DNA of 64,000 bases from Flavobacterium chilense (GCF_001602525.1 NZ_LSYT01000015.1:1-64000); one strand, 5' to 3'. Numbered from the stretch's first letter, positions 9,892 to 19,545 are shown. Notes: generated from the sequence alone by a model not told the origin. Translations and numbers: made by a program.

Positions 9892-9930
9892 AAAAACGGC
9901 ATTGACTTTTAAGTTTAATGCCGTTTTTTT
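9892..9930 (+). terminator. Terminator of the Oar-like receptor gene
   Basis: Stem AAAAACGGCATT / AATGCCGTTTTT with a 13-nt loop and a T-run, 33 bp after the stop codon. Confidence 0.85.
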
Positions 9931-10024
9931 ATTTTTTAATTTTACAGCTAATTTACAGTTGCTCTAAGCATAAGTCTTATTATATTGAGCCTCTTAAATA
10001 CCAATACTCTGATGTCTGAAAAAT

Positions 10025-10927
10025 ATGAAAGAAGATTACATTAAACGAATTAACAACATATTACTATATATTGATGAGAATTTAGATCAGGAACTGAATC
10101 TGGAAACCATTGCCAAAATTGGATATTATTCTCCATTTCATTTACATCGGATTTTTAAAGCAATTACCAACGAAACTTTAAATGAATACATTACCCGTAA
10201 AAGAATTGAAAAAACAGCATTAATACTTTTGCACAAAAGAGAAATAACAATCTCTGAGCTTTCTTTACAATATGGATTTAATAGTAATTCTTCCTTTACC
10301 CGAACTTTTAATAAATTTTACGGCATAAGCCCTACTGAATTCAGAAAGAATAATCCAAACAAGTTTAGCAAGATTAGTAAAGCAGATAGCAAGAATGGAC
10401 AAGGCTCTGCATCCTTTGACGAATATATTTGCAACATCAATAATCATAAAAACTGGATTAAAATGAAAGCAAAAATTGAAATCAAAGAAATGCCAAAATT
10501 AGATCTCGCTTATATAACCCAAATTGGCCACAAGGGAATGCAAAATGCTTATGAGAAATTAATTAAATGGGCAGTGACTAAAAGACTTTTAGAAAATAAA
10601 GACTTAAAAGTAGTTACCATTTATCATGACAGTTTTAAAGTTACAGAACCTGACAAAGTTAGAATGAGTGCCTGTATTTCACTAAAGGAAAAAGTCGACA
10701 TAAGCGGTGAAATTGGGTTAACAACAATTGAAAAGGGCAAATGTATTGTGGGACATTTTGAAATTGGAATACATGAATTTGAGAAATCATGGAGTGGCCT
10801 TTTTATTTGGATGAATGAAAACGGGTATACAAAAGCTGACCGAAATCCTTATGAAATTTATTATAACAATTTTAATGAACATCCGGAAAAAATTTGCATT
10901 GTAGATTTATGTATTCCAATAGAATAA
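10025..10927 (+). CDS. AraC-family regulator with GyrI-like effector domain
   Basis: A transcription factor of 300 residues. Residues about 8-106 form the double helix-turn-helix AraC domain (INNILLYIDENLDQELNLE, YYSPFHLHRIFK, ISELSLQYGFNSNSSFTRTF, GISPTEFRK). Residues about 148-300 form a GyrI-like ligand-binding domain (IEIKEMPKLDLAYI, ending DLCIPIE). This order, DNA-binding first and GyrI-like last, matches Rob/SoxS-relative regulators that sense small hydrophobic or cationic drugs. Targets cannot be read from the sequence; the next gene encodes a tiny membrane peptide and may be co-transcribed. Confidence 0.9.
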   Translation: MKEDYIKRINNILLYIDENLDQELNLETIAKIGYYSPFHLHRIFKAITNETLNEYITRKRIEKTALILLHKREITISELSLQYGFNSNSSFTRTFNKFYGISPTEFRKNNPNKFSKISKADSKNGQGSASFDEYICNINNHKNWIKMKAKIEIKEMPKLDLAYITQIGHKGMQNAYEKLIKWAVTKRLLENKDLKVVTIYHDSFKVTEPDKVRMSACISLKEKVDISGEIGLTTIEKGKCIVGHFEIGIHEFEKSWSGLFIWMNENGYTKADRNPYEIYYNNFNEHPEKICIVDLCIPIE

Positions 10928-10938
10928 CAAGAAACTCT

Positions 10939-11094
10939 ATGATATTTAAAGAAATAATAGTGTCAATAATTGCTGCTGCAATACTTTCAATATTAATGAC
11001 AGGGCTAACATTTACGATCACTAGAAAGTATAACTATAAAGAAAAACCGGAAATTAATTCAACCCAAACAACAACGTATACAATAAGATTCTAA
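10939..11094 (+). CDS. Small single-pass membrane peptide, unknown function
   Basis: 51 residues from the ATG at 10939: a hydrophobic helix (IIVSIIAAAILSILMTGLTF, residues about 6-25) followed by a basic and polar tail. The frame extends upstream into the regulator gene (from 10894), but the ATG at 10939 places the helix at the N-terminus and avoids the overlap. It begins 11 bp after the AraC-type regulator and ends before a strong terminator at 11111, so co-transcription is likely. No family recognised; a chance ORF is possible. Confidence 0.4.
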   Translation: MIFKEIIVSIIAAAILSILMTGLTFTITRKYNYKEKPEINSTQTTTYTIRF

Positions 11095-11110
11095 GAGTGA
11101 TTTGTAGACA

Positions 11111-11160
11111 TAAAAAAAGAGTACAATTAAGCACATCGTGTTTAATTATACTCTTTTTAT
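11111..11160. terminator. Bidirectional terminator between convergent units
   Basis: A roughly 20-bp stem with one mismatch (TAAAAAAAGAGTACAATTAA against TTTAATTATACTCTTTTTAT) and a 10-nt loop. It lies between the regulator unit (+) and the S41 protease gene (-), with T-rich tails both ways. Confidence 0.85.
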
Positions 11161-11182
11161 CCAAAAAACAGTCTGAACCAGA

Positions 11183-12532
11183 CTATAGATCAATTAGTAA
11201 AAAAGGATCGGTATCAATATAATTTTTGTTTAAAACCAGTTTTTTAATAGTCGGAATATCTTTTTGTTTAGAGCTAATATTTCCATTCAACGCCTGACTC
11301 AGCAACATTTCTCTTGCATCTCCTAAAGGAAAAATCTCCATTTCCTGCAGCTCATTCGATTCAACAGTTGGTTTTATACCTGCGGCATAATTTCCTTCAT
11401 CATGAACATTAAAGAGTTTATAAATAACCGGATACAAAACCCAGCCCTGTTCACCTGAAATTCTATCATCTTCTATGGCAAAACCAGCAACATCTTTACC
11501 AACTGTTTTGTCGCCAATAACGATAACTTTCATATAAGGCTTCAAATTATTTATGATTATTTCAGAGGCTGATGCGGTATGATTGCCACTTAAAACATAT
11601 AATTCCTGGATTGGTGGATGAACTGTTCGTAATGCATCAAAATTGGTCTGAGTTTCATTCATTTCCAAAGCCTCTTTAAACGTCTTCGTTACCAGTCCGC
11701 CATTTTTATTTCCTTTAAATTTAATAAAGACATCATTTGGTTTAATATTCGGGGCCAGAATAATACTTAAAGCTGCCGCAGAGGATACATCTCCTCCTCC
11801 ATTGTACCGTAAATCAACAATTACTTTGGCAACCGACTGATTTTGAAATTCTTTAAAAACAGAAAGAAAAGAAGCTGCCAGACCAATATCAAAATGAGGA
11901 ATTTCGATATAGCCCACTTTTTGATTATTGTATGAAATGATATTATGTTTTATTGATTTCGAAAAGGTGAAACCACGTGACACTTCTGTTTCTTTAAAAG
12001 CTGAGAATCCTGAAACTGAAGAATATTGTGCTAATTGTAATCGTATTTTATCTGAATTATTAAGATTAGCATATAGGTTTTCAAAATTTTGACTGTTTAA
12101 CAATACACCGTTTATGGCCTTGATAAACTTTCCTCTTTTTAAACCGGAACGTTCTGCTGGCGAATCAGACAAAACATATAAAACAACACCGTAAGTTTGA
12201 TTTTCAAATTCAACAAAAGAAATATCAAAGCCATAATTACTCCTTATGCTTTTAGGAAATGTTTCGGGTAATGCTACATTCACTGCATATGAAAAACGAT
12301 CTTCTTTTTGCAATAATGTTTTAAAATAATCTTTAGCATTCAAGGACAAATCAGTATCCTCTGGCAAATTTTCATTCCAGAGATAATACTTTTTCATTTG
12401 CTCCAATATCCAGCTGTTTGCATATTGATTTGTTCCTTTTTCATACACTACCGGAGTATCTTCAGTCTGGCAGGATTGAAAAAAAAGAATACTGAGAAAA
12501 AAAACAGTAAAGAAAAAGTGGTGTTTTTTCAT
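11183..12532 (-). CDS. S41-family (C-terminal processing) protease lipoprotein with PDZ domain
   Basis: A lipoprotein signal (MKKHHFFFTVFFLSILFFQSC, lipidated Cys21) precedes an N-terminal helical cap, a PDZ domain (about 98-185, with SPAERSGLKRGKFIKAINGV) and an S41 protease core. The Ser/Lys dyad is visible: Ser321 in HTASASEII and Lys346 in DKTVGKD, 25 residues apart as in CtpA/Prc. GRYNGGGDVSSA-type wording (LRYNGGGDVSSA, about 241-252) is also standard. It should be membrane-anchored and degrade or trim exported proteins. It is the last of seven co-directional genes starting at the ECF sigma gene, which suggests a role with the receptor and secreted proteins of that locus. Confidence 0.9.
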   Translation of the reverse strand: MKKHHFFFTVFFLSILFFQSCQTEDTPVVYEKGTNQYANSWILEQMKKYYLWNENLPEDTDLSLNAKDYFKTLLQKEDRFSYAVNVALPETFPKSIRSNYGFDISFVEFENQTYGVVLYVLSDSPAERSGLKRGKFIKAINGVLLNSQNFENLYANLNNSDKIRLQLAQYSSVSGFSAFKETEVSRGFTFSKSIKHNIISYNNQKVGYIEIPHFDIGLAASFLSVFKEFQNQSVAKVIVDLRYNGGGDVSSAAALSIILAPNIKPNDVFIKFKGNKNGGLVTKTFKEALEMNETQTNFDALRTVHPPIQELYVLSGNHTASASEIIINNLKPYMKVIVIGDKTVGKDVAGFAIEDDRISGEQGWVLYPVIYKLFNVHDEGNYAAGIKPTVESNELQEMEIFPLGDAREMLLSQALNGNISSKQKDIPTIKKLVLNKNYIDTDPFLLIDL

Positions 12533-12576
12533 TTTTTGTATTTACACATTAAAAAACTAATTCCGGATAAGACTTT

Positions 12577-13347
12577 TTAAAAAGTAAAATAATCGGTCAA
12601 ATTAATATTACCTTCTACACCTGAAAAAACATTTCCAGTTGCTTTTTCATCCAGAACAATAAGCTTTGATTTGTTATTTTGTAAAACCATTTGAAAGGTC
12701 ACTTTTTTATCAGAAACGTACGAATCAGTAGTTCCGTGTTTTACAATTTCTACATTGACAATAGGCGGTGAACTAAACGGAAGTTCTAAATAAGAACTAA
12801 AAGTACGATTCGTAATGTTTTGAGATATTCCCAATACATCTCCGTTTGTTTTTTTAATTATAGCATCCAGAGATCCTGTGTAACCGCTTTTTGAATATAA
12901 ATTGACTGATGGAAATATAAACCTGAATCCTACACGGTTGGTTGCTGATAATTTTCCGGGTTTCGATGATAATACATTCCCAATCCATACATTTTCTTTT
13001 GTGTAAAAGGAAAGTGTGTCAAGCGGTTTAGCATTTGTAAAATTATAGGATTGCAGCACCTCTTTGGTCTTTTTATTAATAACATCTATTTTTTTTGAAC
13101 TGTTATCATAAAATACAAACTCGTAATTGTTCTCTATTTTTTTCACAAAAGCATTACGCTTGTCTATAACAAGTAATTTGCCATTTAATGAAATCTGGAT
13201 TGAATCCTGTAATGCATTGTATCCTTTTATCACAACTTTACCTGCCTTTTGTGGTTGATAAACCGGAATTAAATCATCATTGGCACAGGCTGTAGAAATA
13301 ACAGCAATAATCAAAAAAAGAATTCCTATTTTAATTGTCTTTGACAT
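12577..13347 (-). CDS. Lipoprotein, unknown function
   Basis: 256 residues with a type II signal peptide ending ISTAC (Cys21). The mature protein is beta-rich and starts with an Ig-like strand pattern (KVVIKGYNALQDSIQISLNG). The C-terminal half contains VGFRFIFPSVNLYSKSGY and ends GNINLTDYFTF. I do not recognise the family. It lies 44 bp upstream of the S41 protease gene on the same strand and 58 bp downstream of a T9SS-sorted protein gene, so an operon is likely, and a surface or periplasmic accessory role for the locus is a reasonable inference. Confidence 0.65.
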   Translation of the reverse strand: MSKTIKIGILFLIIAVISTACANDDLIPVYQPQKAGKVVIKGYNALQDSIQISLNGKLLVIDKRNAFVKKIENNYEFVFYDNSSKKIDVINKKTKEVLQSYNFTNAKPLDTLSFYTKENVWIGNVLSSKPGKLSATNRVGFRFIFPSVNLYSKSGYTGSLDAIIKKTNGDVLGISQNITNRTFSSYLELPFSSPPIVNVEIVKHGTTDSYVSDKKVTFQMVLQNNKSKLIVLDEKATGNVFSGVEGNINLTDYFTF

Positions 13348-13405
13348 GGATTGTAAATACTAAATTATTTAAAATGGTTTTGACGTTTATATCCTGACCG
13401 ATATA

Positions 13406-14257
13406 TTATTTTTTAATGAATTTTATTTTTTCTGTCAATTTTCCATTTTCTATGACAAGAAAATAAACTCCTGACTGTAAATTATCAACAGCAATACCAG
13501 CCTCATTGTATTTTGATTCTTTAACTAATAATCCTACTGTATTGTATACTTTTAGCTTTAGATCTTCAGCGATTACCGCATCACTTAATTGCAGGTTTAA
13601 ATAATTTTCGACCGGATTTTGTTTTAAAAATGTTTTGTTTTTTCCTGCAATATCATCAATACCTAAGGATGTAGCTGTAATTGAAACTTTATCTATTTCG
13701 TACCCTACATTGAGTGTATTAGAATTTAAAAAAGCAAAATATACTTTAGATTTTCCTGCAAACTGAGAAATATCCAGCACATAATCCTTAAACAAAACAT
13801 CCAGAAGATTATCATTTGTTCTAATCATATTTAAGGCTCCAATCTGGGTAAAAGAAGCTATATCTGTATTCGTTGTAGAGGCATATACATATAAATTATC
13901 AGTTTCATCAAATATTGCTTTTTGCGCATTTACAATTAGTTGTATGCTTCCTCCGTAAAATGACAAATCCATTTCTGGCGTGATAGCCCAGTTTTTTTGT
14001 TCAACTCCAAGAGGTGAACCACTCGCCATATCAATATTGTAAGTTCCTAAAATTTTGTAAGTTCCATCAGCTACTGCTCCATTTCCGTCGATCTGAATGT
14101 TGGTACGTGTAATCCAGTTTACGGCATCGCCATCTGCATCAACCAAGGTCCAGTCTGATACATCTGCGTCATCAAAATCATCTTCCCAAATTGTAAATTG
14201 TGCTGATGCAATTCCGGAAATAAGCATAAATGCCAATACAAGTAATTTTTTTTTCAT
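13406..14257 (-). CDS. T9SS-sorted secreted protein with choice-of-anchor-like beta domain
   Basis: 283 residues. A signal peptide (MKKKLLVLAFMLISGIASAQ) is followed by a jelly-roll-like domain (FTIWEDDFDDADVSDWTLVD, NWAITPEMDLSFYGGS, VYFAFLNSN) of the choice-of-anchor J kind, then a type A T9SS sorting domain over about the last 75 residues (NPVENYLNLQLSD, LKVYNTVGLLVKES, GVYFLVIENGKLTEKIKFIKK). The protein should cross the outer membrane by the type IX system and be released or attached at the surface. No catalytic motif is evident, so a binding role fits better. A long inverted repeat (14275-14408) lies just before its start codon. Confidence 0.83.
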   Translation of the reverse strand: MKKKLLVLAFMLISGIASAQFTIWEDDFDDADVSDWTLVDADGDAVNWITRTNIQIDGNGAVADGTYKILGTYNIDMASGSPLGVEQKNWAITPEMDLSFYGGSIQLIVNAQKAIFDETDNLYVYASTTNTDIASFTQIGALNMIRTNDNLLDVLFKDYVLDISQFAGKSKVYFAFLNSNTLNVGYEIDKVSITATSLGIDDIAGKNKTFLKQNPVENYLNLQLSDAVIAEDLKLKVYNTVGLLVKESKYNEAGIAVDNLQSGVYFLVIENGKLTEKIKFIKK

Positions 14258-14274
14258 TTTTTAATGTTTAAAAG

Positions 14275-14408
14275 AGACTGTCTAAAGAGTGAGAACAGAA
14301 GCATACTTTGTTATCATAATGGTGAGCCACAACAGAGCAGATAAAAAGTATACAGAGCTGTTCTACTCTTCAAAAAAAAAACATATAAACACACTCTTTA
14401 GACAGTCT
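14275..14408. repeat. 134-bp element bounded by perfect 17-bp inverted repeats, MITE-like or structured leader
   Basis: AGACTGTCTAAAGAGTG at 14275-14291 is perfectly complementary to 14392-14408. A second partner for the left arm lies at 14358-14370 (CTGTTCTACTCTT pairs with 14286-14298 apart from one base), and an inner pair is present (ATACTTT 14303-14309 with AAAGTAT 14345-14351). The ends resemble termini seen on some transposable elements, but I see no target-site duplication. It lies between the right-handed repeat lipoprotein gene and the T9SS protein gene, immediately upstream of the latter. Confidence 0.6.
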
Positions 14409-14435
14409 TTGTTATTTATTTAATTTATAATGCTA

Positions 14436-15737
14436 TTAGAAATTATTAAATTTTGTCCAAGTATTTGTCCAGTTAGCTTCTGTTTTGAATGCTCCTGTAG
14501 CTCCTGTAAAATCTAATGTTCCGTTGTTAAAGAATGGCTGAGCCAAACTCCATGGTGTTGCAGGGTTTGCAGTAGATGTTCCGTTTCCGAAACCTAAAGC
14601 TGTACCAGCTGGCAATACTGTATTTGTAAATCCGTGAACAGAGATTGCACTCCATGTAGAATTAGCAGGTAATGAAGGGCTTTCCCATCTAATTCCTGTT
14701 ACGTATCCTGTTACTGTTACATTGTTAAGGCTAATTTGACCTAATCTGCGTACGTGGATCGCATTTTCGTAAAGAGCAGCATCTGTAGGAGAACTATTTC
14801 CAATGATTGATAATTGAGAAATTACCGGTCTTGTAATAATTGCTGTACTTGTTCCTGTAGCGTTGTTGTCTAATTCGATACCATTTGAGTCAGGGCTTGT
14901 TCCGCTTAAACTGTGTGAAGAGTTTCTGTCAGCTATCGCAATTGCTTTAGTGATAGAACCTGTGTAACCAAAGTCAAAATCAAAATTATCATCGTCTGGT
15001 GCAAAAGAAACTAAGTGACTTGCGTTTACAGTTCCTCCAAAAAATTCAAATGAATCGTCTCTTCCGTAAGAAACCTGTACGTGATCGATTGTAGTACCAC
15101 TACCAACTCCACCTAATGTTAAACCATTGATTTCAACACCTGTATCAGCATCTAAAATACGTCCTGCAAACTCGATACGAACATAATTCAAAGAACCTCC
15201 GTTGTGTAGATTGTTTGTACCTCCGTAATAAAAATCAGAAACATTAGGCTGATCTCCCAAACCTTCAATAACGTTTGTAACAAGACCTGTATTAACCTGT
15301 GCGTCTCCCAAGATTACTAAACCTCCAAAATCCCCAGGTGTAGCACCAGTTGCGCTGTTTCCGTCTAAAAGGTTGTAACTTGTAAAAATAATAGGAGATT
15401 CTGCAGTTCCTTGAGCATCAATCTGACCTGTTTTAGTAATTACTAATACTCCTGTAGCAACTCCAGGAGCTAAAGGTTTTGCTTTAATAAATGTACCTGG
15501 TTCGATTGTTAATTTAGCACCAATTACACGTACTACACCACTAATTTCCCAAACTCTGTCGTTTGTCCAGGTCGTATTAGTTGTAATGTTTCCGCTTACT
15601 GTTTGTACCGGGGTTGGGTAACCAGCATAGTCTGCACTCGCAGATTTCATTGCAAAAGATGAATCCGCTACAGCGTCATCATTTTGGCATGAGTTAAAGA
15701 ACATAATTGCAATCGCTAACAAAAAAACTTTTTTCAT
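14436..15737 (-). CDS. Lipoprotein with right-handed beta-helix-like repeats
   Basis: From the ATG at 15737 the product has 433 residues and a lipoprotein signal, MKKVFLLAIAIMFFNSC; an upstream in-frame start at 15776 would hide this signal. The mature part has strand-turn repeats typical of a parallel beta helix: WEISGVVRVIGAKLTIEPGT, FGGLVILGDAQVNTG, LNYVRIEFAGR, IDHVQVSYGRDDSFEFFGG, ISQLSIIGNSSP and ISLNNVTVTGYVTG. There is no T9SS tail. It is probably displayed on the cell surface and may bind the ligand of the TonB receptor encoded upstream (16226), but ligand and function are unknown. Similar proteins are often found beside STN-type receptors in Bacteroidota, as far as I recall. Confidence 0.75.
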   Translation of the reverse strand: MKKVFLLAIAIMFFNSCQNDDAVADSSFAMKSASADYAGYPTPVQTVSGNITTNTTWTNDRVWEISGVVRVIGAKLTIEPGTFIKAKPLAPGVATGVLVITKTGQIDAQGTAESPIIFTSYNLLDGNSATGATPGDFGGLVILGDAQVNTGLVTNVIEGLGDQPNVSDFYYGGTNNLHNGGSLNYVRIEFAGRILDADTGVEINGLTLGGVGSGTTIDHVQVSYGRDDSFEFFGGTVNASHLVSFAPDDDNFDFDFGYTGSITKAIAIADRNSSHSLSGTSPDSNGIELDNNATGTSTAIITRPVISQLSIIGNSSPTDAALYENAIHVRRLGQISLNNVTVTGYVTGIRWESPSLPANSTWSAISVHGFTNTVLPAGTALGFGNGTSTANPATPWSLAQPFFNNGTLDFTGATGAFKTEANWTNTWTKFNNF

Positions 15738-16225
15738 GATTATTGAATTTTGATTACCTTTGCTGCTAATTTTCACATTAAGAGGTCGTTGGGAGGAGCA
15801 GCAAATTTTCTTCCCTCTGACCTTTCCTTTTGGTAAATCTTTTAATAAGCTTTCCGTTTTTACCTCCGGAAGACTATCCCTATCAATTTATCTTTCACTT
15901 TTAGGGGCATTGGTGAAAGCATCATTTTCTTTTAAAATCCAAACAAACAAAGCCGAAATTATTTTGGAACGTGAAAATCATTTTTACCATTTTAGTCTTT
16001 ATATACCTGGATTTTTTTTGCAGATTTCTGACGTGTTAATTCTTTCAGTTTATGTGCTTCAGTTTTTCAAAGAATGAGTTTTAAACAGATCTGTTTAAGA
16101 GCAAGAATATTCTCTTATTTATATACATTAGATTTCAGAAGACAGAAAAATCACTTTGTTTTTTATTCTTAACAGTTTCTTAATTTTCATAACATCTTTT
16201 GTTAAAACAAAGCGGGAATATGAGG
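15738..16225. other. Long intergenic gap within the sigma/receptor locus
   Basis: 488 bp between the receptor stop and the lipoprotein start, both on the minus strand. I see no supportable gene. A plus-strand frame at 15760-16077 overlaps the lipoprotein start, lacks any recognisable domain and is probably chance. The length suggests that the lipoprotein gene has its own promoter. Confidence 0.4.
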
Positions 16226-19200
16226 TTAGAATGAATAATTCAGGGACAAATTAATGCTTCTGCCATTCCATGCTTTAAAGATATTGCGGTCAATATCTTC
16301 ATCGTATTTTTTTGTTGCTCCTGCTCCAAGCGCTTTTTGATCTCTTGGATTGGAACCGTATACATAATCTACATCTTTAGAGTAGCTATTGGCATTATTG
16401 TAGGTTTCCATGGCAGTATCAAAAAGGTTTTTTAATCCTAGTTTTACTTCCAGATTTTTTTCTTTAAAAAATTTATAACTAACCTGTGCATCGGTTACGG
16501 CATAAGGCTTGCGGATTTCTTCGGCCTGATAATCAAATCCTACCAAAATATACTGGTCTCCTGTAGCATTGTGCCTAATACTAAAACCAAGTCTTTCTCC
16601 AATATAATCTAAACCTAAGTTGTAATTATAAGGTGCCTGACCATACAAAGGTCTATTGGCCTCATAAAGTCCTCCGGTACCGTCAATATTGACATAACCT
16701 GTAACTTTGGTTTTGTTGAATGCGGCATTTGCGCATAAAAAAATTTGTTTTAAAATATCGCCTTCACCCAAAAAGGATAAGTTTTTATACAACTCCATTT
16801 CGACTCCAAAAAGTTTAGCACTATCAGAGTTCATGTTATAAATGGTACGGGAACCTCCGTCGTTTCCAATTTGTGTAACTCCTTCAATAGGATGTTTTAT
16901 ATCTTTGTGGTAAACTCCAAACGAAATAATCTCACCTTGTGACGGAAACCATTCTGTTTTAAAATCATAACTATCTACTAAAGTTGAGACAATTCCGCCT
17001 GTATAATTCAGCACTTTTGCATTTCGGACAGGATCATAATAAGGCATGTTTATTCGCTCTGCAAACTGAGGCCTTAAAACTGATTTATTATATCCCAATC
17101 TGATATTCATACTATTTACAGGACTTACAGTTAAGTTTACTGAAGGAAGATATTGCCAGATATCATCGTCTTTTTGTACAGTTTCAAAATCTGCTGCATT
17201 ATCAGACTGACTTGCAATTTGAGTGTATACATAGCTTTCTGCACGAAGTCCCCATACCAGTCTTACATATTGGGTAATTTTGTTATCAAGCATTAAAAAA
17301 GGAGAATGAATTTTTACATCTCCAATATATTCATTTCCATATGTTGTAATTCTGTTCCAGCCAAAGCCTCCCCATTTATAATAACTTCCGTCCAGTAACT
17401 GAGAAATGGGAAAATCAATAATGGCTCGTTCTGTTCCTTGTCCTACAACTACCAAAGCAGATGTTTCCTGTTGATTGGTTGCTTTTTTATATGTACCAAA
17501 ATATCCTGCCTTTACATTATTTTTAAATGATTCTCCAAAATTAAAAGCATAATTAAAATTGATTCCTACGTTATAATCTTTTTCGCTGTTGGTAAAATTT
17601 GATCTCTTGAATGCATCAGGACTGGCATTGTATATTTGCTGATAAAGTTGTGTATCCTCTCCTACTTTTCTTCTAAAACTGGTTAAGAAAGTAGCATCTT
17701 TTGTATCTTTTGAAGTATTGTTGTAAGCTCCAAACCAATTGATTTCGAAGTTTTCAAAACGGTGGTTTCCTTCTATTTTATTTTGAATGAAATTCTGGTA
17801 AACAGGATAATCTGTTTCTTTGGTAAATGGCAATAAAGTTCCGTTTACAATTCCCTCAACATCGCCTGCATAAAAATCCCAACCTGTAGTAGTGGTTAGC
17901 TGATTATCGTACATGTGCATATAAGTATTGCGAATGGTGATTTTATGTTTTCCTAATTGTATACCTGCATTGAACATTCCTCCCAAAGTAGAATTAAAAT
18001 CATAAGAAGCCCCGGAATTTTTAAATCCATATTTTTTAAAAGTAGAATAACCTCCTTGTTTTTCAGGTAAAAACTCAGAATTGTGCATGTAATTTCCTCT
18101 TTCAGTATGGTCAATCTGTAATTGATCCTGCGTATTTTTGAAAATTGCTGAACCAACGAAACCAAATTTGTTGTTATTTTTTAACTCATATACTTGTCCT
18201 ATAGCAAATTGCAAAGAAGTACCGGGAGCGGCATAAGTTTTATAGGTAGTAAAATTATCCTGTGTAAATCTTTTTGATTGTTCTAAAAATGGTCCTGATT
18301 CTGCCTGAGTAGTTGGTATGGCAATATTTACTAAACCTGAAGGATAATCTCTTGTTCCATCATCAAAACCTATATAATCGTTTGAGCCTTCCTGTTTTGT
18401 CAGCCGGTCTTTAAAGGTAGATCTGCTGTTGTATGATGTTCCAATAGAAAACGTCATGAAATTTTTCTTTGGAATGTCTTTCGTTTTTATTTCAACATAA
18501 CCTCCGGCAAAATTAGCATTCATATCCGGTGTGGCATTTTTGCTTACTACGACACTTTCAACCATTGCAGTAGGGATAATATCAAAATTAAACTGCTGTT
18601 GATTGGGATCTGTACTTGGCAGATTAATACCGTCCATTACGGCCTGGTTCCACCTCTCACCCATAGAACGTACTACTACATATTTGTCGTCAATTGTGGT
18701 AACTCCTGTAATACGTTTTAGTGTACTTCCTACGTCTTTGTCCGGAGTTCTGGCGATTTGTTCTGCTGAGATACCATCTGAAAACTGAGCTGCTTTTTTT
18801 TGCTGTAATAACATTCCTTCTGTAGAAGCGGTTGCTTTTTGATAAGTTTGTGTGACTACAACTTCATTCAAAGATTCTGCATCATCTTTTAGCACCACAT
18901 TCAGTACAACATCAGCGGCATCTGACAGTTTTATGTCTGTAATTTTTTGGGTTTGAAAAGACACATAACTCACTTCAAGAGAATATGTTCCTGTTTCCAG
19001 ACTAAAGGAGTAATTTCCATCAAAATCTGAAACACCTGTACTCGCTGTTTCTAGTACCTTAACTGAAGCTCCGGGAAGTGCAAGACCATTTTTATCTACT
19101 ACTTTTCCCGAAATACTCCCCAATTTTTTTGTCGCAGAAGTTTTTTTATTGACGGCAATATTAGTGTTGTTTCTTCTGAAATTTAAGTTTGTAATTGCCT

Positions 19201-19459
19201 GAAGTTCTTTTAAAACCTCATCTATCGTACTATTTTCTTTTTTTAGAGTAATCAGCGGCTTACTTAAATCCATATCTTTTTGATAGATAAACCGATACGG
19301 GGTTCTGGATTCTAAATTATCAAAAACTTCTTGTGGAGATGCATTTCTAAAATCTACAGATACAGTGCCGGACTGGGCATAAGTACTGGTAATTCCGAAG
19401 AAAATGCTAAAAAACAGAATTTGTACGGCAATAGGAAATTGCCTAAAATAATCATTCAT
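16226..19459 (-). CDS. STN-domain TonB-dependent receptor/transducer
   Basis: 1077 residues with a signal region (VQILFFSIFFGITSTYAQ). A secretin/TonB N-terminal (STN) domain follows at about 34-105 (VSVDFRNASPQEVFDNLESR, YRFIYQKDMD, EVLKELQAITNLNFRRN), then a carboxypeptidase-regulatory-like domain (about 114-195, GLALPGASVKVLETASTG), a plug (about 225-330, EQIARTPDKDVGSTLKRITG, GYVEIKTKD) and a barrel ending WNGRSINLSLNYSF. The STN domain normally contacts a FecR anti-sigma factor, and the next two genes upstream encode FecR and an ECF sigma factor, so this is a cell-surface signalling receptor. The ligand is unknown. Confidence 0.93.
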   Translation of the reverse strand: MNDYFRQFPIAVQILFFSIFFGITSTYAQSGTVSVDFRNASPQEVFDNLESRTPYRFIYQKDMDLSKPLITLKKENSTIDEVLKELQAITNLNFRRNNTNIAVNKKTSATKKLGSISGKVVDKNGLALPGASVKVLETASTGVSDFDGNYSFSLETGTYSLEVSYVSFQTQKITDIKLSDAADVVLNVVLKDDAESLNEVVVTQTYQKATASTEGMLLQQKKAAQFSDGISAEQIARTPDKDVGSTLKRITGVTTIDDKYVVVRSMGERWNQAVMDGINLPSTDPNQQQFNFDIIPTAMVESVVVSKNATPDMNANFAGGYVEIKTKDIPKKNFMTFSIGTSYNSRSTFKDRLTKQEGSNDYIGFDDGTRDYPSGLVNIAIPTTQAESGPFLEQSKRFTQDNFTTYKTYAAPGTSLQFAIGQVYELKNNNKFGFVGSAIFKNTQDQLQIDHTERGNYMHNSEFLPEKQGGYSTFKKYGFKNSGASYDFNSTLGGMFNAGIQLGKHKITIRNTYMHMYDNQLTTTTGWDFYAGDVEGIVNGTLLPFTKETDYPVYQNFIQNKIEGNHRFENFEINWFGAYNNTSKDTKDATFLTSFRRKVGEDTQLYQQIYNASPDAFKRSNFTNSEKDYNVGINFNYAFNFGESFKNNVKAGYFGTYKKATNQQETSALVVVGQGTERAIIDFPISQLLDGSYYKWGGFGWNRITTYGNEYIGDVKIHSPFLMLDNKITQYVRLVWGLRAESYVYTQIASQSDNAADFETVQKDDDIWQYLPSVNLTVSPVNSMNIRLGYNKSVLRPQFAERINMPYYDPVRNAKVLNYTGGIVSTLVDSYDFKTEWFPSQGEIISFGVYHKDIKHPIEGVTQIGNDGGSRTIYNMNSDSAKLFGVEMELYKNLSFLGEGDILKQIFLCANAAFNKTKVTGYVNIDGTGGLYEANRPLYGQAPYNYNLGLDYIGERLGFSIRHNATGDQYILVGFDYQAEEIRKPYAVTDAQVSYKFFKEKNLEVKLGLKNLFDTAMETYNNANSYSKDVDYVYGSNPRDQKALGAGATKKYDEDIDRNIFKAWNGRSINLSLNYSF

Positions 19460-19545
19460 AATAAATAATTTGTTTTTGGTTGTATGTATTTATATTTCAC
19501 TGGATTATTATGGATATCAGGTTTAACAGACCTATTTCTCCAAAC

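Noticed and set aside
15760..16077. Plus-strand frame of 105 codons in the gap upstream of the right-handed repeat lipoprotein
   Set aside because: It overlaps the start of a well-supported minus-strand gene, has no recognisable domain and a composition rich in Phe/Leu/Ser typical of an AT-rich chance frame.
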